Assembly: GCA_030425505.1 (NCBI GenBank)
Contig: JAUIAB010000024.1
Coordinates: forward strand, 1 to 41,106
Source of the DNA: Bacteroidia bacterium
GTDB taxonomy: Bacteria > Bacteroidota > Bacteroidia > Cytophagales > Flammeovirgaceae
DNA: 41,106 bases
Direction: 5' to 3'
The notes beneath the pieces are model-generated. The model saw only the letters and a list, made by a program, of their open reading frames with translations, had not been told where the DNA came from and made no database searches. Made by a program: the position numbers and the translations under genes. Positions 25,401 through 33,759 of this stretch are shown here, piece after piece; position 1 is the first letter of the stretch; the number at the start of each line of letters is the position of its first letter.

Positions 25401-27300
25401 AAATACGACAGGTAGATCAAAAGTTACCGTTATTGGACGCTCAGGTCAGAAAGAAGTAGAAGAGAGCTTTTATGTAACGGTGACAGAGTATGACCCTCAG
25501 GTTTTATATGACCAAACAAATTCAGTAGATTTAGAGGGACAGATTGTTTTAGGGACGTATTTGATAGGAGGTGACATAACAGCTTTGGATTATGAATATT
25601 ATGATGATTTTGTAGTTCCAGCAGGACAGACATGGACTATTAATAGTATTAGTGTAGATGGTTTAGCTGAGTGGGATATACAATTAGGGAACAGGGGGCG
25701 ATTATCCGATATAAATAATATGATAGTTACAATTTATAGAAGTGATTTTGAATCAGAAGATGCTCCTATAGGGGAAGGTTTGGTTATAGAGCGTGTTCCA
25801 TCGGATGATATAAGTTTAATTAAGAATGGTGCAATAACAGAAATAAAAGGTAATACAGATGATATTGTGGTAGGGGCAGGAAGGTATTGGGTTAGTATAC
25901 GTGTTAACTTTTCAGTGGAATGTAATGTTTTTATCCTTGATGATGAGGGTAATACTGTAGATAATGATGGCGATGGTCAAGCCGATATTAATATTGACAA
26001 TAGAGATCAGTGGAAGTTATTTTTTGTGATAGGAACAAAGATGAATGAATATCCAGCCCACGCTTTTGACGGTGCTGAATATAGCCCAGTTGCTTATGGT
26101 ACATCGTTTAAGTTGTTTGGTACTTCTGATAGGGGGCATAGTGCACCATCTAATTTAAGGGAGAAGATATTGAGTCCATCAAGTGTACAGCTAGAGTGGG
26201 ATGACGTAACAGATACTCCGAATGAATCGGGCTATATAATAGAAAAAATTACTGGAGCTAATGGAGGGGCAATAGAAATAGCTAGGGTTGGGAGTGATGT
26301 AACTACGTATGTAGATCAGACAGGATTTACAGCAGCTGATGATACATATAGGTATAGGGTAAAGACATTTGGATCAATGAGTACCTCTCGAGCATCGAAC
26401 ACGGTGGAAGTAATAATGGATAGAGAGCCGGTTGCTTCTAATTGGGAGGAGTTACAAACTGTTAGTGATAGTGAGATTGATCTTACCTGGACATCCGCTA
26501 ACTCCCATAAAGAGGGTTTGAGATTGTATAGGTCGTTTTCTCCAGATAGGGATTTTGTAGTTGTTAGAGATGTCTATGAATATGAGGAAAATGGTGCTGG
26601 AGACTATACAGATAATTGGTTATTGGAGGGGCATGAGTATTATTATAAGTTAGTATCTTACAATGGAGAAATGGAAGAAGAATCAGAAGTAAGAAGTGCG
26701 GTAACGGACTTGAAAGGTTTAACTGGCTTAGGAATTGAGATAAACGAGGACGGTCAAATAGAGCTTAGTTGGGATGATAATAGTTGGATGGAGACGGGGT
26801 ATAGAGTTGAGAGGTCAGAGACCGCTGATTTTTCTGGTGATGTATATTCAGAATTAACAGATGAAGATGCGGAGAGCTGGGTAGATCCAGGAGAGGGCTT
26901 AGTAGAAGGCATAAGATATTATTACAGAATCCGTGGTGTTAATGCTATAGCATCATCTGCGATATCAGAGACTAGTGTGATAGCTCCTGAGAATGCAGCT
27001 GGTGCAAAGGTAGCAGGTGCTCATGAGGGGGATAAGGATCTACAAGAAGCATCTAGTTTGGGTATAAAGGTGTATCCTAATCCTACGGAGTCTGAGTTTT
27101 TGATAGAGTTGGGCATAGACTTTAGTGGAGAAGTAGAGGCAATAATGTATGATATGACAGGAAGAAGGGTTTATAGTAGAGACTTAGTGATGAAGGGAGG
27201 TTTATTACCAATTAATATTGCTCATGTAGAGAGGGGAGCATATACTTTATTGTTGAAGACGCCAAAATCTAACTATGTACATAGAGTAGTGAAAGAGTAG
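22480..27300 (+). CDS. Giant secreted Asp-box propeller protein with fibronectin type III domains and T9SS sorting domain
   Basis: The 1606-residue exported protein has a signal peptide (about 1-24, ending SSFGQ). Residues about 110-900 form a sialidase/Vps10-like beta-propeller region, with Asp-boxes such as SEDGGSTW (near 145), STDGGRTW (near 207), SRDGGDTW (near 263), SLNDGRTW (near 315) and SVDGGTTW (near 800). An Ig/cadherin-like stretch (about 915-1005) and a jelly-roll-like stretch (about 1015-1215) follow; the latter contains DNDGDGQADINIDN, a likely calcium loop. Three FN3-like domains (about 1223-1310, 1317-1408, 1413-1500) and a type A T9SS sorting domain (about 1528-1606, VYPNPTESEFL) end the protein. 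No Arg triad or other sialidase catalytic set was recognised, so binding or an unidentified hydrolase activity is possible. The coding strand is noticeably G-rich compared with neighbours. Confidence 0.85.
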   Translation: MDRILYTLLFFFFSSLFCESSFGQVNEPNRFILNKSALGKSKIERSPKENPKERAAYEHKMLADPRTGKIPKGIEMKEAFFSALLPKMQYGVQKGIQGRVDLEDADRWQERGPYFVGGRTRAIAIDITNENIILAGGVAGGVWRSEDGGSTWVKTTSPSYNHSVTSIAQDSRPGYTHIWYYSAGEQEGASSGGFSGDSSHGGGGVYKSTDGGRTWLLLLGTSNEDGFEGVRDEEGGSFDWTNRIVVNPLTGSVFVATFRGISGSRDGGDTWDYVLRSTDPVGQGPTNTSEIEVTSTGILFATISYEGVEHSGIYVSLNDGRTWQDITPRVGNGDPFTILENYSRTTIGIAPSDESIVYFFTSGRVPRNIDQNVECINVEDLLGGSERYALYKLEWELSGDGRSVTTSWVDRSRNLPEQGTLGLGQGNYNKFVRVKPDDPSTVFIGSVNLFRSTDGFASSESVQLIGGYNFNKQLFNDPSVGILYKNHHPDNHDLVFFPSDANKAISVHDGGVTLALDISEDTGGEEPVSWESLNVGYYTTQAYSVAINDRAGSNDIVAGFQDNGTFSSDSYSPNRKWRGEGGGDGGLCEITTIDGFHMFSSSYYASITRKDYDESGNVIGETSLVPPIPDFIRPPQDAGVPEGDLIDFFYYNFIHPYTYDKEEDILYFPIKTHVSFLNNASTSQGGTNWADFQGDNWQFRFGLMNTPEEERCFNLGFVSETTTAIAVSESDQQPKTLYLGTSEGRLFKHVREGNAWNREGDVAGNNFPAGGYISCIAIDPRNSDKVYVVFSNYNVPSIFESVDGGTTWRTVGGNLEDNRDGSGNGPSVRWLSILDYRAANYKKYYVGTSKGLFSTRVLNRDNTEWIQESPDQIGSVVVPMIKTRNSDGYVAVATHATGLYTSYATGVEPLRVANAINDIEANMNQADTKIDLSRVFTDPSGPDENIVVSLGGNTNDNVIDVEVVGQELRVDYLANTTGRSKVTVIGRSGQKEVEESFYVTVTEYDPQVLYDQTNSVDLEGQIVLGTYLIGGDITALDYEYYDDFVVPAGQTWTINSISVDGLAEWDIQLGNRGRLSDINNMIVTIYRSDFESEDAPIGEGLVIERVPSDDISLIKNGAITEIKGNTDDIVVGAGRYWVSIRVNFSVECNVFILDDEGNTVDNDGDGQADINIDNRDQWKLFFVIGTKMNEYPAHAFDGAEYSPVAYGTSFKLFGTSDRGHSAPSNLREKILSPSSVQLEWDDVTDTPNESGYIIEKITGANGGAIEIARVGSDVTTYVDQTGFTAADDTYRYRVKTFGSMSTSRASNTVEVIMDREPVASNWEELQTVSDSEIDLTWTSANSHKEGLRLYRSFSPDRDFVVVRDVYEYEENGAGDYTDNWLLEGHEYYYKLVSYNGEMEEESEVRSAVTDLKGLTGLGIEINEDGQIELSWDDNSWMETGYRVERSETADFSGDVYSELTDEDAESWVDPGEGLVEGIRYYYRIRGVNAIASSAISETSVIAPENAAGAKVAGAHEGDKDLQEASSLGIKVYPNPTESEFLIELGIDFSGEVEAIMYDMTGRRVYSRDLVMKGGLLPINIAHVERGAYTLLLKTPKSNYVHRVVKE

Positions 27301-27327
27301 TTAGATATAATTTATAACTCATTAATG

Positions 27328-27362
27328 AAAGACCTTCTTTAAATTTTAAGGAAGGTCTTTTT
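27328..27362 (+). terminator. Rho-independent terminator of the giant secreted protein gene
   Basis: AAAGACCTTCTT pairs with AGGAAGGTCTTT (one G-U) over a short AT loop, and the 3' arm continues into TTTTATTTT. It lies 27 bases after the stop codon and ends only 12 bases before the next start, so the thioesterase promoter must overlap it or lie inside the preceding gene. Confidence 0.85.
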
Positions 27363-27374
27363 ATTTTTGCACAT

Positions 27375-27809
27375 ATGTATAGTCAAGAGTTTTCGTATAG
27401 AATTAGATATGCTGAGACGGATCAGATGGGGTATGTATATTATGGCAACTATGCCAAATTTTATGAAATTGGCAGGGTAGAAGCCTTACGCAAGCTAGGG
27501 TTGACGTATAGAGAGCTGGAAGAAAATGGAGTGATTATGCCAGTACTTGATCTTAAAATAAAGTACTTAAAACCAATATTTTATGATGAGCTTATAACTA
27601 TAAAAACAGTGATTGATAAGATGCCAAAACCAGCCATCGAGTTCAACTATGAGATATTAAATCAGAAAAATGAGAAAGCTAATACTGGATATACGAAGCT
27701 TATCTTTTTGAGTAAAGACACGCATAGACCATGTAAACCTCCTTTGCAGCTTTTAGAGAAACTTGAATCTGCTTTTAAGGCTTACGACTCAGAATCTTTC
27801 CAAAACTGA
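27375..27809 (+). CDS. YbgC-type acyl-CoA thioesterase (hotdog fold)
   Basis: A 144-residue cytoplasmic 4-hydroxybenzoyl-CoA-thioesterase-like enzyme. The catalytic segment RYAETDQMGYVYYGNYAKF near the N-terminus contains D16, the residue that polarises the thioester. GRVEALRKLGLTYRELEENG follows on the central helix. In other bacteria YbgC acts on short- or acyl-chain CoA/ACP esters, often near the Tol-Pal genes; here it is not. The length is typical. Its 3' end overlaps the 3' end of the convergent hflX by 28 bases, so the two mRNAs are complementary at their tails. No terminator separates them. Confidence 0.88.
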   Translation: MYSQEFSYRIRYAETDQMGYVYYGNYAKFYEIGRVEALRKLGLTYRELEENGVIMPVLDLKIKYLKPIFYDELITIKTVIDKMPKPAIEFNYEILNQKNEKANTGYTKLIFLSKDTHRPCKPPLQLLEKLESAFKAYDSESFQN

Positions 27810-28996
27810 TTGTAGGAAAATTTTTTATGATTAGGGAAAATAGCATAGTATACTTTTTCAACTTCTTCAAGCAACGTTTCTTTTAAATAAGAAATGTTTG
27901 TGTTTTTATAAGCGGATATAAATACAGCTTTTTTATTAGAATAAAAGGAAGTCCACTCTTCAATAGAGTTAGGAGGATGATCTTCAAAAGGGGGGAACTC
28001 TTTCGCCTTAAAGGCATCCGTTTTATTAAAAACGAGAATTGTTTTTTTATTTGCTGCTCCAATTTCTCCCAGAGTTTTATTTACTACTTCAATCTGATCT
28101 TCAAAGTTTTCATTAGAAATATCAACCACATGTAAGAGTATATCTGCTTCTTTTACTTCATCAAGTGTGGATTTAAAGCTTTCAATTAAGGTTGTTGGTA
28201 GCTTTCGTATAAAACCCACAGTATCAGAGAGAAGGAATGGGATATTGCTAAGAGTCATTTTTCTAACCTTAGAGTCTACGGTTGCAAATAGTTTGTCTTC
28301 AGCAAAGGCATCTGCTTTACCTTTGCTCAATACATTCATTAAAGTAGATTTGCCAACATTGGTATAGCCAACAAGGGCTACTCTGACCATTTTTTTTCTT
28401 GACTCTCTTCGGATCGTATTTTGCTGATCTATTTTTTTTAGTTTCTCTTTTAGTAGAGAAATTTTGTCTCTGATGATCCTCTTATCCGTTTCTAGTTCTG
28501 TTTCTCCAGGGCCTTTCATTCCTATTCCCCCTTTTTGTCTGGAGTGGTGTGTCCACAAGTTAATTAGCCTTGGAAGCATATATTCATACTGAGCTAATTC
28601 AACCTGGAGCTTAGCTTGAGCAGTTTGGGCTCTTTTCATAAATATTTGCAAGATCAAAAGACTTCTGTCAATCACCATACAGTCTTTTAATATCAGCTCT
28701 AAGTTTTTAACATGGCTGGTAGAAAGGTCATCGTCAAATATGACCATATCTATGTCGTTCACTTCTACAAACTCAGCTATTTCTTCTAGCTTACCTTTAC
28801 CAACAAAAGTTTTTGGGTTGATTTTATCTAAGTTTTGTGTAAATCTTTTTTTTTCTTTTATCCCTAGAGTTTCTGCAAGAAAGCTTAACTCATCAAGATA
28901 TTCCTTTGTTTTTTCAATGGTTTGGTTTTGATTCGTAACTGCTACTAAAACAGCTGAAGGTACGCTTTGCGTTTGTGTTTCAAATATTTTTTTCAA
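27782..28996 (-). CDS. hflX: Ribosome-associated GTPase HflX
   Basis: A 404-residue P-loop GTPase. The N-terminal HflX domain shows NPKTFVGKGKLEEI (about 60-73), FDDDLSTSHVKNLE and GPGETELETDKR before a coiled linker. The G domain begins at about residue 206, with G1 GYTNVGKS at 210-217, G3 DTVGFIRKLP and G4 NKTD, then a short C-terminal extension. HflX splits stalled or hibernating 70S ribosomes, especially after heat stress. The length agrees with other bacterial HflX. The gene belongs to a minus-strand group with the nucleotidyltransferase gene 30 bases upstream, suggesting cotranscription of two RNA/ribosome-related functions. Confidence 0.95.
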   Translation of the reverse strand: MKKIFETQTQSVPSAVLVAVTNQNQTIEKTKEYLDELSFLAETLGIKEKKRFTQNLDKINPKTFVGKGKLEEIAEFVEVNDIDMVIFDDDLSTSHVKNLELILKDCMVIDRSLLILQIFMKRAQTAQAKLQVELAQYEYMLPRLINLWTHHSRQKGGIGMKGPGETELETDKRIIRDKISLLKEKLKKIDQQNTIRRESRKKMVRVALVGYTNVGKSTLMNVLSKGKADAFAEDKLFATVDSKVRKMTLSNIPFLLSDTVGFIRKLPTTLIESFKSTLDEVKEADILLHVVDISNENFEDQIEVVNKTLGEIGAANKKTILVFNKTDAFKAKEFPPFEDHPPNSIEEWTSFYSNKKAVFISAYKNTNISYLKETLLEEVEKVYYAIFPNHKKFSYNQFWKDSES

Positions 28997-29026
28997 CTAG
29001 ATGTATTTTATTAGAACTTATTAAGT

Positions 29027-30469
29027 TTATGTGTTAAAATTTTTTTCAGCAAAAGAATCAACAGGTTTTAAACCATGTTTTTTGCCAGAATCGATAAGAA
29101 AAGGAATTGCTTCGTCAATATGATTTTTTATAATCCCATCTAGAATAGCTTCTCGTACTTCACTTTTTAATGTTCCTACTACCTTAGATGGTTTAAGGTT
29201 GAAGATTTCCATAATTAATTCTCCAGTAATAACAGGCTTAAAGTTTCTTAAACTGTCTTTTTCTTCAACTTCTACAATTCTCTTTTCCAGCTTTTCAAAG
29301 TTTTGAATATACCTTTTTACTTTTTCATTGTTCTTAGAGGTTATGTCTGCTTTGCATAGAGCCATTAAGTCATCTATATCATTTCCAGCTTCAAAGATTA
29401 ATCTTCTGATGGCGGAGTCTGAAATGTTATCTTTTACTAAAGCAATAGGTCTTAAATGAAGACGTACCAACTTTTTCACGTATTTCATATTTTCATTTAG
29501 TGGCAACTTTAGCCGCCTAAAAATACCAGGAGTCATTCTTGCTCCTCTTTCCTCATGACCATGAAAAGTCCAGCCAGATATTTTGTCGAATCGCTTAGTT
29601 GGAGGTTTAGCAATATCATGTAAAATAGCAGCCCATCTTTGCCATAGGTTATCTGATACTTCGCTGAGGTTATCTAAAACTTTAAGTGTATGGTAAAAAT
29701 TGTCTTTATGAGATTTACCATCAATGGTTTCAACCCCATGAAGGGCAACCATTTCGGGAAAAATAATTTCTAATAACCCGGAGTGAAATAGTAGTTTAAA
29801 CCCATAAGAAGGGGTAGGTGAGAGGATTATTTTGTTGAGTTCATCAATTATTCTTTCTCCAGAGACTATTTTGATCCGTTCTTTATTTTTGGTAATTGCT
29901 TCAAAAGTATCTGGTGCTATATCAAAGTTAAGTTGAGAAGCAAAGCGAATAGCCCTCATCATTCTCAAAGGGTCGTCAACGAAGGTTATATCAGGATCTA
30001 GAGGGGTTTGTATATTTTTACTCTTAAGATCTTCAATACCATTAAAAGGGTCAACTAACTCTCCATAATTTTTCTTATTTAAGCTTATGGCTAAAGCATT
30101 TATAGTAAAGTCTCTTCTGTTTTGGTCATCTTCTAAAGAACCATTTTCTACAATCGGTTTTCTGGAATTTTTTCTATAGGATTCTTTCCTTGCTCCCACA
30201 AACTCCACTTCTAAATCATCATATTTAAGCATTGCAGTGCCAAAGTTATTGTAAGTAACTACTTGTTTTACTCCAAGGTGATCTGCAACTTTTTTTGCTA
30301 ACTCAATACCACTTCCAAGGCATACAATATCTATATCTTTTGAAGGTCTTTCAATTAAAAGGTCTCTTACAAATCCTCCAATTATAAAAGATTGTACCTT
30401 TAACTCTTCGGCAGCTGTAGATACGGTTTTGAAGATGAAAAGTTTCTCTATTCTATTTTTATAGTTCAT
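29027..30469 (-). CDS. CCA-adding enzyme / poly(A) polymerase-type tRNA nucleotidyltransferase with HD domain
   Basis: A 480-residue class II nucleotidyltransferase. The head has GGFVRDLL (about 31-38) and the catalytic pair D45/D47 in KDIDIVC, followed by RRDFTINALAIS and the nucleotide-discriminating DPLRMMRAIRFASQL. A C-terminal HD-type domain has ILHDIAKPP (about 288-296) and further His residues. Bacteroidota usually carry one enzyme of this kind, which I take as the tRNA CCA-adding enzyme; the tRNA-Leu in this window lacks an encoded CCA, consistent with need for it. Poly(A) polymerase activity cannot be excluded by sequence. The gene is 30 bases upstream of hflX on the same strand. Confidence 0.88.
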   Translation of the reverse strand: MNYKNRIEKLFIFKTVSTAAEELKVQSFIIGGFVRDLLIERPSKDIDIVCLGSGIELAKKVADHLGVKQVVTYNNFGTAMLKYDDLEVEFVGARKESYRKNSRKPIVENGSLEDDQNRRDFTINALAISLNKKNYGELVDPFNGIEDLKSKNIQTPLDPDITFVDDPLRMMRAIRFASQLNFDIAPDTFEAITKNKERIKIVSGERIIDELNKIILSPTPSYGFKLLFHSGLLEIIFPEMVALHGVETIDGKSHKDNFYHTLKVLDNLSEVSDNLWQRWAAILHDIAKPPTKRFDKISGWTFHGHEERGARMTPGIFRRLKLPLNENMKYVKKLVRLHLRPIALVKDNISDSAIRRLIFEAGNDIDDLMALCKADITSKNNEKVKRYIQNFEKLEKRIVEVEEKDSLRNFKPVITGELIMEIFNLKPSKVVGTLKSEVREAILDGIIKNHIDEAIPFLIDSGKKHGLKPVDSFAEKNFNT

Positions 30470-30501
30470 TCTAACTTGTAGAAGCTATTTGAAGTTTCTC
30501 T

Positions 30502-30514
30502 TTAGCTACAAATA
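30502..30514. repeat. Copy 1 of a 13-base motif shared by two intergenic regions
   Basis: TTAGCTACAAATA occurs here and again at 31983-31995. Both copies lie upstream of minus-strand genes (33 and 61 bases before their starts). A shared regulatory motif is possible, but chance is not excluded in AT-rich DNA. Confidence 0.2.
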
Positions 30515-30626
30515 CTCATTATTAGAACTTAGTTTTTTCTCAAGAGTACTACTATATACTCGAAAAAATACTCTTCCAAGCTCTAATACTCAGTATTTCT
30601 GCCATTAAAATTAGCTCAAACAACTT

Positions 30627-31922
30627 CTATAAACTCCAATAGTTTAACCCTTCAAAGTTACTTCTTAATTTTCCTTTAATATCAACAAATAGTGTTAATT
30701 CATTACCTAAATTTTTAAAGTAGGAAGGATCTTTTTCTAAAAACTCTTTGTGTGGAACAGCAAAAACTATAGCATCATAGTCTTTATTGGGGATGCTTTT
30801 TTGAAGATTTAACTTATACTCTTCATAAAATTCCTTTTCAGAAGCATGAGGGTCAACGGTTGTTATATCAACGCCAAAAGAAACAAGTTCTTTAATCAAA
30901 TCTACAACTTTTGAGTTTCTGATATCAGATACATCTTCTTTGAATGTAGCGCCAAGTACAAGTACTTTACTTTCCGAAATATCTTTTTTAAGCTTTGCTA
31001 GCTTTTGGACAATTACTTTAGCAATATGCCCACTCATGGTATCATTTATATTCCTTCCACTCAAAATAACCTGGGGGTGGTACCCTAGTTCTTCTGCTTT
31101 GTAGGTTAAATAGTAAGGGTCTACACCAATACAGTGTCCACCAACAAGTCCTGGTTCAAACTTCAAAAAATTCCACTTTGTTCCTGCTGCTTCAAGGACA
31201 TCAAAAGTATTGATCCCTATTTTGTCAAAAATCTTTGAAAGCTCATTCATTAGAGCGATATTCAAGTCACGCTGGGTGTTTTCAATTACTTTTGCTGCTT
31301 CTGCTACTTTTATTGATGTAGCTCTATGAACTCCAGCATCAATAATTAACTCATAAACTTTAGCGATTACCTCAAGAGCTTCATCATCATTTCCGGCAAT
31401 AACTTTTGTTATTTTTTCTAATGTATGCTTTTTATCTCCAGGGTTTATCCTTTCAGGAGAATAACCAACTTTAAAATCTGAGTAAGCTTTTAAGCCAGAG
31501 TGCTTTTCTAGAATTGGAACACAATCATCTTCCGTACATCCAGGATATACAGTTGACTCATACACTACATAGTCTCCTTTTTTTAATACTTTACCTACAG
31601 TTTCTGAGGCACTTATCAATGGTTTAAGGTTGGGTGATGCGTGCTTGTCAACGGGTGTTGGAACAGCAACAACAAAGAAATTTGCATCTTTTAAATCCTC
31701 TAGCTTTGAAGTAAATAAAATATCGCATCCATCAAAAGCGGAAGAAGGCAGCTCATTACTAGGGTCTACTTTTTTTTTCATCAAATCAACCCTATCATTA
31801 TTTATATCAAACCCAACCACACTCAGTTTTTTTGCAAAAGCAAGAGCGATAGGTAATCCCACATAGCCTAAACCGATTACAGCTAATTTTCTTTTTTTTT
31901 CTTTTAATTCACTAAACATCAA
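30627..31922 (-). CDS. UDP-N-acetylhexosamine 6-dehydrogenase (TviB/WbpO-type UDP-sugar dehydrogenase)
   Basis: A 431-residue cytoplasmic enzyme that oxidises C6 of a UDP-sugar to the acid, using two NAD+. It has an N-terminal Rossmann domain (VIGLGYVGLPIALAFA, about 15-30), the central domain with VVYESTVYPGCTED and VGYSPERINPGDKKHTLEKI, the catalytic Cys C264 in GGHCIGVDPYYL, and the C-terminal UDP-binding domain (LGATFKEDVSDIRNSKVVDLI). The HCIGVDPYYLTYKAEELG form is the one I know from UDP-GlcNAc/GalNAc dehydrogenases (WbpO, TviB), not from UDP-glucose dehydrogenase. The product would feed capsule, O-antigen or exopolysaccharide synthesis, but no glycosyltransferase genes are nearby in the window. 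Start ATG at 31922; a second ATG follows at once. Confidence 0.9.
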   Translation of the reverse strand: MMFSELKEKKRKLAVIGLGYVGLPIALAFAKKLSVVGFDINNDRVDLMKKKVDPSNELPSSAFDGCDILFTSKLEDLKDANFFVVAVPTPVDKHASPNLKPLISASETVGKVLKKGDYVVYESTVYPGCTEDDCVPILEKHSGLKAYSDFKVGYSPERINPGDKKHTLEKITKVIAGNDDEALEVIAKVYELIIDAGVHRATSIKVAEAAKVIENTQRDLNIALMNELSKIFDKIGINTFDVLEAAGTKWNFLKFEPGLVGGHCIGVDPYYLTYKAEELGYHPQVILSGRNINDTMSGHIAKVIVQKLAKLKKDISESKVLVLGATFKEDVSDIRNSKVVDLIKELVSFGVDITTVDPHASEKEFYEEYKLNLQKSIPNKDYDAIVFAVPHKEFLEKDPSYFKNLGNELTLFVDIKGKLRSNFEGLNYWSL

Positions 31923-31982
31923 AAACGATTTTTATAGAGTGCTTAAATAATTTGAGTTTACAATAAGATATATTAGTCATAC

Positions 31983-31995
31983 TTAGCTACAAATA
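31983..31995. repeat. Copy 2 of the 13-base motif TTAGCTACAAATA
   Basis: Identical to the copy at 30502-30514. Here it lies 61 bases before the UDP-sugar dehydrogenase start and is embedded in a short inverted pattern (TAGCTA-caaa-TAGCT). It could be a promoter or operator part on the minus strand; this is an observation without further support. Confidence 0.2.
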
Positions 31996-32139
31996 GCTTA
32001 TGTATTAAAAGTTATTTTACGGAATCTAAGTAATTTCAATAGCTTCAAACGATACAAATTAAATCAGGTTTCTTTAATTTTATATGTCGTACACAATTTT
32101 AAACAATAACATTAACTTTCCACTTCAAAAAGTAAAAAA

Positions 32140-32517
32140 ATGAGTTCAATACCTGAAAATCTAAAATATACGAAAGATCACGAGTGGGTAAAGCTTGAAG
32201 GTGAAATTGCTACTGTAGGAATCACAGATTTTGCACAGTCTGAATTAGGTGATATTGTATTTGTTGATATCACTGAAGATGGAGAAGCAGAAGAAGGAGC
32301 TGTTTTTGGCTCGGTAGAAGCAGTTAAGACAGTATCAGACTTATATATGCCTATCAGTGGTGAAGTTACAGAAGTGAATCCTCTGCTTGAAAACGAGCCC
32401 GAGACAATAAACTCAGATCCTTATGGAAAGGGATGGATGGTTAAAATTAAAGTGAAAAGTGTAGAAGACATAAACTCCTTATTAACCGCAGAAGACTATA
32501 ATAGCCTTGTAAGCTAA
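32140..32517 (+). CDS. gcvH: Glycine cleavage system H protein
   Basis: A 125-residue lipoyl carrier that shuttles the aminomethyl group among the P, T and L proteins of glycine cleavage. The lipoylation site is K63 in GSVEAVKTVSDLYMP, in the beta-hairpin of the lipoyl domain. HEWVKLEGEIATVGITDFAQSELGD and the C-terminal NSDPYGKGWMVKIK block are typical. Length is normal. The ATG at 32140 is unambiguous, near an AT-rich promoter region. The gene is followed after 15 bases by the GlmU-like gene, so they may be cotranscribed. The P and T protein genes are not in the window. Confidence 0.96.
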   Translation: MSSIPENLKYTKDHEWVKLEGEIATVGITDFAQSELGDIVFVDITEDGEAEEGAVFGSVEAVKTVSDLYMPISGEVTEVNPLLENEPETINSDPYGKGWMVKIKVKSVEDINSLLTAEDYNSLVS

Positions 32518-32532
32518 CTTTAGTTGATTAGC

Positions 32533-33744
32533 ATGGTGATACTATTTGATACACCTTCCTCTTGGAAGAGTCTGTTGCCTTTTACGTTTACAAGAGCATT
32601 AGCCGAAATAAGAGTAGGTATTTTAACAATTGCAGAAAAATGGCAGAGGGTTCTTAAACAGGATGATACTTACGCTCTTAGTAAGTTGTATTTAAATCAA
32701 AATAAAAGCTTTCAAGAAGGAAATAAGCCTTTACTTTATATCAATTCGTCTGTGTTTCCTAATAAGGAGATTCTTTACAGAATAGAACAGATGAATGAGG
32801 GAGAAGGAATCAAAGTAGGAAATGAAATAGTAGCTTTCAAGACAAAAAAGGACACCAAAGACCATCTGGAAATTGAAAGTATAGCGGATAAAATCAACTT
32901 TTCATCAGAAGATATTGAAATCATTCAATTAAAAAATGTCTGGGATATTTTCCTTCTCAATAAAAAGCAAATTGAGGCTGATTTTGATCTTATTTGCAAT
33001 GATATAAAAAGAGAAAAAATCACAGACCCTTACACTAAAATTTACGGGAAAGAAAATTTACTAGTTGAAGAAGGAGCAACTATAAGAGCCGGGATAATTA
33101 ATGCAGAAAATGGTCTAGTATTTATTGGAAGAAATGCTAAAATACAGGAAGGAGCAATAATTAAAGGAAGCCATGCCATAGCTAATAACGCAGAAGTAAA
33201 AGTTGGAGCTAAATTAGTTGGTGATTCCACTTTAGGACCGTATTGTAAAGTTGGAGGAGAAGTAAGTAACTCTGTGTTTTTTGGTTATAGCAATAAGGGG
33301 CATGATGGTTTTGTGGGGAACTCTGTAATTGGGGAGTGGTGTAACTTGGGTGCAGATACAAATACATCTAATTTGAAAAACAATTACTCTAACGTAAAAG
33401 TGTGGAGCTACAATGAAGAACAGCTTCAAAATACGGATCAACAGTTTTGTGGACTTTTGATGGGAGATCATTCGAAAAGTGGTATTAACACTATGTTTAA
33501 TACTGGTACTATTGTTGGAGTAGGAGCTAATGTCTTTGGTGCTGGTTTTCCAGATAAATTTATACCTTCCTTTAGCTGGGGAGGAGCTGAAGGAATTGCC
33601 GAATTTACATTTGAAAAAATGCTAGCTACTGCTGAAAAAATGAAGGAAAGAAGAAATTTATCTTTAACTCAAAGAGATAAAAATATTTTGAAAGAAGTTT
33701 TTGAAATAACCTCAAAATATAGGAGTGGCAGAGTAAATAATTGA
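32533..33744 (+). CDS. GlmU-like protein: altered nucleotidyltransferase half plus left-handed beta-helix
   Basis: The 403-residue product starts at the ATG at 32533; the frame is open from a TTG at 32524, but MVILFD is the more natural N-terminus. The first half corresponds to a sugar-nucleotidyltransferase fold, but the usual pyrophosphorylase motif (LAAGxGTRM) is absent and replaced by LPFTFTRALAEIRVGILTI. The second half (about 180-350) is a left-handed beta-helix of hexapeptide repeats (e.g. GATIRAGIINAENGLVFIG), as in GlmU and related acyltransferases. Such proteins are labelled 'putative sugar nucleotidyltransferase' in Bacteroidota, and their true activity is not established to my knowledge. 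It lies between gcvH and the permease gene on one strand. Confidence 0.8.
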   Translation: MVILFDTPSSWKSLLPFTFTRALAEIRVGILTIAEKWQRVLKQDDTYALSKLYLNQNKSFQEGNKPLLYINSSVFPNKEILYRIEQMNEGEGIKVGNEIVAFKTKKDTKDHLEIESIADKINFSSEDIEIIQLKNVWDIFLLNKKQIEADFDLICNDIKREKITDPYTKIYGKENLLVEEGATIRAGIINAENGLVFIGRNAKIQEGAIIKGSHAIANNAEVKVGAKLVGDSTLGPYCKVGGEVSNSVFFGYSNKGHDGFVGNSVIGEWCNLGADTNTSNLKNNYSNVKVWSYNEEQLQNTDQQFCGLLMGDHSKSGINTMFNTGTIVGVGANVFGAGFPDKFIPSFSWGGAEGIAEFTFEKMLATAEKMKERRNLSLTQRDKNILKEVFEITSKYRSGRVNN

Positions 33745-33759
33745 CTGAAAAAGTGTAAA

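Noticed and set aside
32524-32532. TTG start for the GlmU-like protein
   Set aside because: The ATG 9 bases downstream gives a natural N-terminal beta strand (MVILFD).
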